Both the position numbers and the translations under genes were made by a program. Below the pieces are notes generated by a model that was given only the letters and a program-made list of their open reading frames with translations, did not search any database and was not told the DNA's origin. From DASZGI01 sp035938995 (GTDB lineage Bacteria; Actinomycetota; Actinomycetes; Streptomycetales; Catenulisporaceae): DNA of 31,156 nt. Shown here piece after piece: positions 1 to 5,572 of this stretch (its first letter is position 1; every line of letters begins with the position of its first letter). The DNA lies in assembly GCF_035938995.1 (NCBI RefSeq), contig NZ_DASZGI010000001.1:1-31156 (forward strand), written 5' to 3'.

Positions 1-49
1 CTCGTCAGGCTCTTATAAGGAGCCCGCTCTGCCATTGAGCTACGCGCCA
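1..49 (-). tRNA. 5' half of a tRNA, probably tRNA-Ile(UAU), cut by the window edge
   Basis: Read on the minus strand, the sequence has a 7-base acceptor 5' strand (TGGCGCG), the T8-A9 linker, a D arm (GCTC/GAGC around AATGGCA) and a perfect 5-bp anticodon stem (GGCTC/GAGCC) enclosing the loop CTTATAA. That places UAU at positions 34-36, which would read AUA (Ile). Bacteria more often read AUA with a lysidine-modified CAU tRNA, so a UAU tRNA is uncommon and often belongs to mobile elements. The variable region, T arm and 3' acceptor strand lie beyond position 1, so functionality cannot be judged. A U at tRNA position 1 is also unusual. Confidence 0.6.
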
Positions 50-50
50 G

Positions 51-116
51 AGGGGTCGGGGGGATTTGAACCCCCAACTTCGAGCGGGCGAAGCGCGGCC
101 TGATCTCCGCGACCCC
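51..116 (-). ncRNA. tRNA-like element with perfect acceptor and T arm but no D arm
   Basis: On the minus strand, GGGGTCG (116-110) pairs perfectly with CGACCCC (58-52) as a 7-bp acceptor stem. The latter follows directly on a perfect 5-bp T arm, GGGGG / TTCAAAT / CCCCC (75-59), which is a canonical T-loop. Only 34 bases separate the acceptor 5' strand from the T arm, against about 41 in a normal tRNA. They can form a weak anticodon-like arm (CGCGC/GCTCG, four of five pairs, loop TTCGCCC) but no D arm. No CCA is encoded. The 5' acceptor strand also belongs to the hairpin at 107-135, so the two folds exclude each other. It could be a degenerate tRNA, a tRNA 3' end left by integration, or a tRNA mimic. 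Pairing and T-loop are seen; function is unknown. Confidence 0.45.
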
Positions 117-135
117 TTCGAGGAAGGGATCGCGG
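107..135 (-). terminator. 13-bp hairpin downstream of sufB
   Basis: The minus strand reads CCGCGATCCCTTC, loop CTC, GAAGGGGTCGCGG: thirteen pairs including one G-T. It starts 54 bases after the sufB stop codon. There is no T tract on either side, so it could be a factor-assisted terminator or an mRNA 3'-end stabiliser. It overlaps the tRNA-like element at 51-116. Confidence 0.5.
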
Positions 136-188
136 TATCAAGACGCTCTTTGCCATCGCTCGCCTCGGGCGCGGGTTGCTCATGAGGG

Positions 189-1598
189 TCAGCCCACCGA
201 GCCTTCCATCTGGAGCTGGATCAGCTTGTTCATCTCGACGGCGTACTCCATCGGCAGCTCCTTAACCAGGGGCTCGATGAAGCCGCTGACGATCAGGGTC
301 GATGCCTCGGCTTCGCTCAGGCCGCGGCTCATCAGGTAGAAGAGCTGCTCCTCGCCGATCTTCGAGACGCTGGCCTCGTGGCCGACCTTGACGTCGTCCT
401 CATCGATCTCGATGTAGGGGTAGGTGTCGGACCGGCTCTTCGCGTCGAGGATCAGGGCGTCGCAGACGACGTTCGACTTCGAGCCCTTGGCGCCGTCGGC
501 GATCTTCAGGAGTCCGCGGTAGCTGGCGCGGCCGCCGTTCTTGCTGATGCTCTTGGAGATGATCCGCGAGCTGGTGTAAGGAGCGGCGTGGACGACCTTG
601 CCGCCGGCGTCCTGGTGCTGCCCCTTGCCGGCGAACGCGATCGAGAGGATCTCGCCTCGGGCGCCCTTGCCCACCATGTAGACGGCCGGGTATTTCATGG
701 TCAGCTTACTGCCCAGGTTGCCGTCGACCCATTCCATGACGGCGTCTTCATGGGCGACGGCCCGCTTGGTCACGAGGTTGTAGATGTTATTGGCCCAGTT
801 TTGGATGGTCGTATACCGGCAGCGCCCGTGCTTCTTTACTACGATCTCGACCACCGCAGAGTGCAGGCTTTCGCTCGAGTACATCGGAGCCGTGCAGCCC
901 TCGACGTAATGGACTTGCGCCCCTTCCTCGACGATGATCAGGGTCCGCTCAAACTGGCCCATGTTCTCGGTGTTGATCCGGAAGTAGGCCTGAAGCGGGA
1001 TGTCCACGTGCACGCCCGGCGGCACGTAGATGAAGGAGCCGCCGGACCAGACTGCGGTGTTGAGCGCGGAGAATTTGTTGTCCCCGGCCGGGATCACCGT
1101 GGCGAAGTACTCGCGGAAGAGCTCGGGCTGCTCCTTGAGCGCGGTGTCCGTGTCGAGGAACAGCACGCCCTTCTGCTCCAGGTCCTCGCGGATCTGGTGG
1201 TAGACCACTTCGCTCTCGTACTGCGCCGCCACGCCCGCGATCAGGCGGTTCTTCTCGGCCTCGGGGATGCCCAGCTTGTCGTAGGTGTTCTTGATGTCCG
1301 CGGGCAGCTCGTCCCAGGACGCCGCCTGGCGCTCGGTGGAGCGCACGAAGTACTTGATGTTGTCGAAGTCGATGCCGGACAGGTCGGCGCCCCAGCTCGG
1401 CATGGGCTTGCGGTCGAACAGGCGCAGCGCCTTCAGCCGGGCCTGGAGCATCCACTCCGGCTCGTCCTTCAGAGCGGAGATGTCCCGGACCACGGCCTCG
1501 TTGAGGCCGCGCTTGGCTGTGGCGCCGGCGACGTCCGGGTCGGCCCAGCCGAACTCGTACCGGCCCAGGCCCTCAAGTTCGGGGTGAGTGGTAGTCAT
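189..1598 (-). CDS. sufB: Fe-S cluster assembly scaffold protein SufB
   Basis: SufB is the scaffold subunit of the cytoplasmic SufBCD complex, on which new Fe-S clusters are assembled. The 469-residue product has the family's usual length and conserved blocks, including VVYHQIREDLEQKGVLF, the core around GTLIIVEEGAQVHYVEGC-like sequence (here RTLIIVEEGAQVHYVEGC), and the C-terminal stretch ending in IEPLVKELPMEYAVEMNKLI. The ATG at 1598 is chosen because it carries a Shine-Dalgarno-like AAGGGGAA and overlaps the sufR stop as ATGA, which suggests translational coupling. Usually sufD, sufC, sufS and sufU follow in actinobacteria. Here the gene is followed by a hairpin and tRNA-like sequence, and no sufD start is seen within the 188 bases that remain. 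Confidence 0.96.
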   Translation of the reverse strand: MTTTHPELEGLGRYEFGWADPDVAGATAKRGLNEAVVRDISALKDEPEWMLQARLKALRLFDRKPMPSWGADLSGIDFDNIKYFVRSTERQAASWDELPADIKNTYDKLGIPEAEKNRLIAGVAAQYESEVVYHQIREDLEQKGVLFLDTDTALKEQPELFREYFATVIPAGDNKFSALNTAVWSGGSFIYVPPGVHVDIPLQAYFRINTENMGQFERTLIIVEEGAQVHYVEGCTAPMYSSESLHSAVVEIVVKKHGRCRYTTIQNWANNIYNLVTKRAVAHEDAVMEWVDGNLGSKLTMKYPAVYMVGKGARGEILSIAFAGKGQHQDAGGKVVHAAPYTSSRIISKSISKNGGRASYRGLLKIADGAKGSKSNVVCDALILDAKSRSDTYPYIEIDEDDVKVGHEASVSKIGEEQLFYLMSRGLSEAEASTLIVSGFIEPLVKELPMEYAVEMNKLIQLQMEGSVG

Positions 1599-2533
1599 AC
1601 TGCTGATTCCCCTTCGGACGTAGATGGTGCTGGTGTGGGCGCCGGACGCCCGGCCGTGGGTGTGGCGCTGGGCGTGACTGCGGCGGCCGGGATGAAGGTG
1701 GTGCACACCCCGTCGCCGTGGGCGATCGTCGCGAGCCGCTGCACGTGCGTGCCGAGCAGTTCGGCGAAGACCTGCGTCTCCGCCTCGCACAGCTGCGGGA
1801 AGCGCTCGGCCACGTGCTGGACCGGGCAGTGGTGCTGGCACAGCTGCTCGCCGAGGGCCAGTTTCGCCCCGGGTCCTGCATTCTTTCCGGACACAGGCTT
1901 TGTTCCGGATGCAGGCTTTGCTTCGGATACAGCCTTCGGTTCGGACACAGCTGTTCCGGACGCGGCTCGCGCAGCAGGCCGGTCGGCACTGCCGGGCACC
2001 CGCAGCGAGGCGGCGTATCCGTCGGCGGACAGCGCTTCGGCGAGCAGGCGCGGCCGGTCGGCCTGGTCGGCGGCGGCAAGCGTCGCGGCGTAGCGGTCGG
2101 CCAGTCCGGAGAAGCGGCGCCGGGCGAACGCGCCCAGCGCTTCGTCTCCGCCGGTCTGCTCGATGAACCGCAGCGCGTCGATCGCCATGTCGTCGTATGC
2201 GTGGTGGAAGACCGCGCGGCCCTCGCTGGTGAGGGCGAACACCTTGGCCGGGCGCCCGCGGCCGCGGTGCCCGTAGACTCGCTGCTCGTGCGCCTCGATC
2301 AGGTTCTCGGCCAGCAGGGCGTCGAGGTGGCGGCGCACCCCGGCCGGAGTCAGACCCAGGCGGGCCGCGAGGTCCGCGGCGGTGCTCGCGCCGTTGGCGA
2401 GGATCAACCGGGCCACCCGGTTGCGGGTGCCGACCCGGTCCTCCCCGGCCGCCTCGGGGGCGAGTGCGGGCAGCTCGGAACAGGCGGACGGCTCCGCCGC
2501 TGCCTGCTCGCGCACTACACCCACGGTTTTCAC
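1595..2533 (-). CDS. sufR: SufR-type Fe-S regulated transcriptional repressor
   Basis: SufR is a winged-helix repressor that senses cellular Fe-S status through its own [4Fe-4S] cluster and controls the suf operon. The 312-residue product has an N-terminal helix-turn-helix (about residues 36-80), a wing rich in Gly/Arg (GHRGRGRPAK, 88-97) and a C-terminal cysteine set, C232, C236, C249 and C277. The C-X12-C-X27-C spacing of the last three fits the cluster ligands described for actinobacterial SufR. Residues about 189-217 are an in-frame run of 5-6 residue repeats just before the cluster domain, and the C-terminal tail is Pro/Ala/Thr rich; both look like lineage-specific linkers. The start is GTG at 2533, with no strong Shine-Dalgarno. 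The gene overlaps sufB by ATGA. Confidence 0.93.
   Translation of the reverse strand: MKTVGVVREQAAAEPSACSELPALAPEAAGEDRVGTRNRVARLILANGASTAADLAARLGLTPAGVRRHLDALLAENLIEAHEQRVYGHRGRGRPAKVFALTSEGRAVFHHAYDDMAIDALRFIEQTGGDEALGAFARRRFSGLADRYAATLAAADQADRPRLLAEALSADGYAASLRVPGSADRPAARAASGTAVSEPKAVSEAKPASGTKPVSGKNAGPGAKLALGEQLCQHHCPVQHVAERFPQLCEAETQVFAELLGTHVQRLATIAHGDGVCTTFIPAAAVTPSATPTAGRPAPTPAPSTSEGESAV
1885..1968. repeat. Imperfect 15/18-bp tandem repeats inside sufR
   Basis: Five consecutive units on the plus strand start TTCCGGACACAGGCTTTG, TTCCGGATGCAGGCTTTG, CTTCGGATACAGCCTTCG, then two 15-base units of the same type. Unit sizes are multiples of three, so the sufR frame is kept. They encode a run of AVSEPK/AVSEAK/PASGTK/PVSGKN-like hexapeptides at about residues 189-217. 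Confidence 0.85.
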
Positions 2534-2545
2534 AACACCATTGTG
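2531..2545. promoter_or_regulatory. Inverted repeat over the sufR start codon, candidate SufR operator
   Basis: The arms CACAA and TTGTG are perfectly complementary around a 5-base centre (CACCA), and the left arm contains the GTG start codon of sufR. Mycobacterial SufR is reported to bind an ACACT-N5-TGTGA type repeat, which has the same arm length and spacing and a similar arm sequence. The assignment to SufR is inferred from position and this likeness. Confidence 0.5.
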
Positions 2546-2565
2546 GCCTTATTCGTTCCCGGCCT

Positions 2566-2584
2566 ACAACTAAGGCTTACCTAA
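2566..2584. promoter_or_regulatory. DtxR/IdeR-type iron box upstream of sufR
   Basis: The minus strand reads TTAGGTAAGCCTTAGTTGT, matching 15 of 19 positions of the consensus TWAGGTWAGSCTWACCTWA. The left half is intact and the right half is degenerate. A direct copy of the half-site (AACTTAGG on the minus strand) lies 14 bases further upstream, at 2594-2601. The site is 33 bases upstream of the sufR start codon, so iron-dependent repression of suf is plausible. Confidence 0.5.
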
Positions 2585-2652
2585 GTTCTCCAGCCTAAGT
2601 TCGTCTTGCTCTTCGGCACCGACCCGCGCGCCGAGCGACCGTGTGCGGACCG

Positions 2653-2658
2653 TAAACT
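2653..2658 (+). promoter_or_regulatory. -10 element (TAAACT) for a predicted leaderless ABC gene
   Basis: TAAACT ends seven bases before the ATG at 2665, which has no Shine-Dalgarno sequence. Transcription would therefore begin at or next to the start codon. No convincing -35 hexamer is seen at the expected distance. Confidence 0.4.
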
Positions 2659-2664
2659 CGCACC

Positions 2665-3612
2665 ATGCACGCAGCGCAATCACCGGCCGTCGAGATCTCC
2701 GGCCTGGTGAAGCGATACGGCGCCAAAACCGCGGTCCAAGGGCTCGACCTGACGGTGGAGGCCGGTTCGCTCACCGCCGTCCTCGGCCCCAACGGCGCGG
2801 GCAAGACCTCCACGCTCGAGTGCTGTGAGGGATATCGCATTCCCGACGGCGGCACGGTGCGCGTGCTCGGACTCGACCCGGTAGCCGACGCGGCGGCGCT
2901 GCGCCCCCGGATCGGCGTCATGCTCCAGTCCGGCGGGATCTACCAGGCGGTCCGCGCGAAGGAGATGCTCCGGCACGTCGCCTCGCTCTACGCGAACCCG
3001 CTGGACGTGGACGCGCTGGCCGACCGGCTGGGCCTGGACTCCTGCGGCCGGACCCCCTTCCGGCGGCTGTCCGGGGGCCAGCAGCAGCGACTCTCCCTCG
3101 CGCTGGCCGTGGTCGGCCGGCCGGAGCTGGTGTTCCTCGACGAGCCGACCGCTGGCCTAGATGTGCAGGCGCGCCACGCCACCTGGGAGCTGATCGAGCA
3201 GCTGCGGACGGACGGGGTGACGATCGTGCTCACCACGCACCTGCTGGATGAGGCGGAGCGGCTGGCCGACATGGTCGCCATCGTGGACGCCGGGCGGGTA
3301 ATCGCCTGCGACACCCCCCAGCAGCTGGCAAACTCTACCCGGAGCGGCGCGGACGGCACCGGCGACCAAATCCGCTTCGAGGCCCCGCTCGGCCTGGATC
3401 TGACCGCGCTGTCGATCGCCGTCGCCCCCGGCTGCACGGCGCTCGAGTACGCGCCGGGCGCCTACCGGATCGAGGGCCATGTGACCCCAGACACCCTCGC
3501 CGCGGCGACCGCGTGGTGCGCGAGCCTCGGGATCATGCCGCGCAACCTGGCCGTCGAGCAGCGCAGCCTGGAGGACGTATTCCTGGACCTCACCGGAAGA
3601 GGCCTTCGGTGA
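2665..3612 (+). CDS. ABC transporter ATP-binding protein
   Basis: This is the cytoplasmic ATPase of an ABC-2 type exporter. The 315-residue product has Walker A GPNGAGKTS (41-49), Q-loop Gln88, the signature LSGGQQQR (135-142), Walker B ELVFLDE (154-160, catalytic Glu160) and the H-loop His192. A C-terminal extension (about 220-315) ends in LEDVFLDLTGRGLR, as in the CcmA/DrrA/NatA-like exporter ATPases. The stop overlaps the permease start as GTGA. The gene lies between sufR and the heme A synthase gene, a position where actinobacteria often carry an uncharacterised exporter pair. The substrate is not predictable from the sequence. The ATG lacks a Shine-Dalgarno sequence and has a -10-like TAAACT seven bases upstream. 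Confidence 0.94.
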   Translation: MHAAQSPAVEISGLVKRYGAKTAVQGLDLTVEAGSLTAVLGPNGAGKTSTLECCEGYRIPDGGTVRVLGLDPVADAAALRPRIGVMLQSGGIYQAVRAKEMLRHVASLYANPLDVDALADRLGLDSCGRTPFRRLSGGQQQRLSLALAVVGRPELVFLDEPTAGLDVQARHATWELIEQLRTDGVTIVLTTHLLDEAERLADMVAIVDAGRVIACDTPQQLANSTRSGADGTGDQIRFEAPLGLDLTALSIAVAPGCTALEYAPGAYRIEGHVTPDTLAAATAWCASLGIMPRNLAVEQRSLEDVFLDLTGRGLR

Positions 3613-4508
3613 CCACGATCTTCGAACCCGGTGCCTTCGAACCCGATGCTTTCGAACCCGGCGCGGCCGCCCGGAAACCCTCCGGAACGCCGGCGAAGTC
3701 CGTGACCGCGGCCCGCCGTGACGCGCCGCCCGGCCCGCTGCGCGCTCCCGGCTCCTTCGCCCCGGACCCGCGCCCCGCTCCGGTGTCCCGGATGATCCTG
3801 GCCCAGGCGCGGCTGGAGACCCGGCTGCTGCTGCGCAACGCCGAGCAGGTGCTGCTCGCGATCGTCATCCCGGCGCTGATGCTCGTCGCGTTCACCGCCG
3901 AGCCGATCGGGACCATCACCGGTTCGAGCCGGATCGACTACTTCGCGCCCGGGATCATCGGCGCGGCCGTGCTGTCCACCGCGTTCACCAGCCAGGCGAT
4001 CGCCACCGGCTTCGAGCGCCGCTACGGGGTGCTCAAGCGGCTCGGCGCGAGCCCGCTGCCGCGCTGGGCGCTGATGGTCGGCAAGGCGCTGTCGATCCTC
4101 GCGGTCGAGTGCGTGCAGCTGGTCCTGCTCATCGTGATCTCGCTCGCGCTCGGCTGGTCCCCGCACGGCTCGCCGCTCGCCGTCCTGATCCTGGTCGCGC
4201 TGGGCACCGCCGCGTTCAGCGGGCTCGCGCTGCTGCTGGCCGGCTCGCTGCGGGCGGAGGCGACACTGGCGGTGTCCAACTTCGTCTTCCTGGTGTTCAT
4301 GGCGATCGGCGGGGTGGTCGTGCCGCTGGACAAGTTCGGCCACGGCGCGCAGGAGACGCTCCAGTACCTGCCGGTCGGGGCGCTGACCACGGGCCTTCGC
4401 GACGTGCTCAGCCACGGTTCGGCGATGCCGTGGACCCCCGTGGGCGTGCTGGCGGCGTGGGCGGTGCTCGCGCTCGCCGCCGCGGCTAAGGCCTTCAAGT
4501 GGGAGTAA
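3609..4508 (+). CDS. ABC-2 type transporter permease
   Basis: This is the membrane partner of the ATPase before it. The 299-residue product has about 60 hydrophilic, probably disordered N-terminal residues, then roughly six hydrophobic segments (beginning near RNAEQVLLAIVIPALMLVAF) and the ABC-2 features GFERRYGVLKRLGASPLPRW and GGVVVPLDKF, typical of DrrB-like permeases. The GTG at 3609 is chosen because it follows GGAAGAGG and overlaps the upstream stop as GTGA. Residues 5-19 are three near-identical pentapeptides, FEPGA FEPDA FEPGA, encoded by a 15-base tandem repeat. The gene ends 25 bases before ctaA, so co-transcription with heme A synthase is likely. A heme-related or redox role would be only guilt by association. 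Confidence 0.92.
   Translation: MTTIFEPGAFEPDAFEPGAAARKPSGTPAKSVTAARRDAPPGPLRAPGSFAPDPRPAPVSRMILAQARLETRLLLRNAEQVLLAIVIPALMLVAFTAEPIGTITGSSRIDYFAPGIIGAAVLSTAFTSQAIATGFERRYGVLKRLGASPLPRWALMVGKALSILAVECVQLVLLIVISLALGWSPHGSPLAVLILVALGTAAFSGLALLLAGSLRAEATLAVSNFVFLVFMAIGGVVVPLDKFGHGAQETLQYLPVGALTTGLRDVLSHGSAMPWTPVGVLAAWAVLALAAAAKAFKWE
3621..3665. repeat. Three 15-bp tandem repeats at the permease N-terminus
   Basis: Three adjacent 15-base units share the core TTCGAACCCG followed by five variable bases (GTGCC, ATGCT, GCGCG). They encode FEPGA, FEPDA and FEPGA in frame. Copy-number change by slippage would keep the reading frame. Confidence 0.9.
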
Positions 4509-4533
4509 TGGCAGCAGTGAGGGTGGCACAGCG

Positions 4534-5547
4534 GTGAGCGAGACGACGGCGCACCCAGTCGACACGCGGGTCCCCGCGCCCCGGCCCGCTGGTGACGACC
4601 AGTCGCCTGATGGCGCGTCAGGCGCGTGGTGGCGCAGGGGCCTCGTCGGGCGCCTGAGCAATCGACCCTCCGCGCGCGTGGTCACGCTCGCCTGCCTCGC
4701 CGCGCTGATCGCCAACACCGTCATCGTCATCACCGGCGGCGCGGTGCGCCTGACCAACTCCGGCCTCGGCTGCCCGACCTGGCCGCAGTGCACCGCCGGT
4801 TCGCTGGTCCCGGTGCCCTCCCTCGGCTTCCACGGCGTGATCGAATTCTCGAACCGGATGCTGACCTACGCGGTGACCGCCGCGGTCGGCGCCGCGATCA
4901 TCGCCGCCATGCGGCAGCGTCCCCGCCGCCCGATGCTGGTCAAGCTGTCCTGGGCGCTGTTCTTCGGCGTCGTCGCGCAGGCGGTGATCGGCGGGATCTC
5001 GGTGCGCACCGATCTGGCCCCCATCTGGGTCGCGATCCACTTCTCCGTCTCCACCGCGATGATCGCGATCTCCTGGGTGCTGTGGACCCGCAGCCGCGAG
5101 GGCGACGGCCCGGCCGAGCCGCTGGTGCGCCGCGAGCTGGGCCGGCTCGGCCTGACCCTGGTCGGCGCGGTCGGGGCCGTGGTGGTCGTCGGCACCTTGG
5201 TCACCGGCTCGGGGCCACACTCCGGCTCGGCGGACGCGACCAAGCGCCTGCCCTTCGCCCCGGTCGACATCACCCAGGCGCACGCGGACCTGGTGTTCAT
5301 CGTCGTCGGACTCACCGTCGCGCTCTGGTTCGCGCTGAAGGCGACCGACGCCCCCGCCGCGACGCTGCGGGCGACCCGCGACCTGTTCGCGGTGCTCGCC
5401 GCCCAGGCGGCCCTCGGCTACACGCAGTACTTCACCGGGCTTCCGGCGTGGCTGGTGCTGCTGCACATGACCGGCGCCTGCCTGACGTGGATCGCGGCCT
5501 GGCGGGTGCTCACGTCGATGCGCGTGCGCCGCCCGGTCGCTGTGTAG
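4534..5547 (+). CDS. ctaA: Heme A synthase CtaA
   Basis: CtaA oxidises the C8 methyl of heme O to give heme A for aa3-type cytochrome oxidase, in the cytoplasmic membrane. The 337-residue product has eight predicted transmembrane segments after a charged N-terminal tail of about 45 residues. Its four heme-ligand-type histidines are visible: H100 (with E104 in HGVIEFSNR), H169, H250 and H311. It also has the extracytoplasmic cysteine pair C80 and C86 (GCPTWPQC) found in the Bacillus-like class. GTG start with GAGGG upstream. The partner gene ctaB lies on the other strand at 6823-7830, separated by manA. A 14-bp tandem duplication spans the stop codon. Confidence 0.94.
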   Translation: MSETTAHPVDTRVPAPRPAGDDQSPDGASGAWWRRGLVGRLSNRPSARVVTLACLAALIANTVIVITGGAVRLTNSGLGCPTWPQCTAGSLVPVPSLGFHGVIEFSNRMLTYAVTAAVGAAIIAAMRQRPRRPMLVKLSWALFFGVVAQAVIGGISVRTDLAPIWVAIHFSVSTAMIAISWVLWTRSREGDGPAEPLVRRELGRLGLTLVGAVGAVVVVGTLVTGSGPHSGSADATKRLPFAPVDITQAHADLVFIVVGLTVALWFALKATDAPAATLRATRDLFAVLAAQAALGYTQYFTGLPAWLVLLHMTGACLTWIAAWRVLTSMRVRRPVAV

Positions 5548-5565
5548 TGGGCGCTGTGTAGCGGG
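5538..5565. repeat. 14-bp tandem duplication across the ctaA stop codon
   Basis: CGCTGTGTAGTGGG is followed directly by CGCTGTGTAGCGGG (13 of 14 identical). The ctaA stop codon TAG lies inside the first copy, so the second copy is a relic beyond the gene end and does not change the protein. Confidence 0.9.
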
Positions 5566-5572
5566 CGCGACG

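Noticed and set aside
1..116. A circularly permuted tRNA (3' half before 5' half)
   Set aside because: The acceptor 3' strand at 52-58 (CGACCCC) does not pair with the acceptor 5' strand of the adjacent half (TGGCGCG), so the two halves do not form one tRNA.
1885..1968. A CRISPR array
   Set aside because: The units are contiguous 15/18-base coding repeats without spacers. No array with regular spacers was found anywhere in the window.
378..2093. Long open frame on the plus strand antisense to sufB and sufR
   Set aside because: The antisense strands of GC-rich genes stay open by codon bias. The minus-strand SufB and SufR are unmistakable and the antisense protein shows no recognisable motif.
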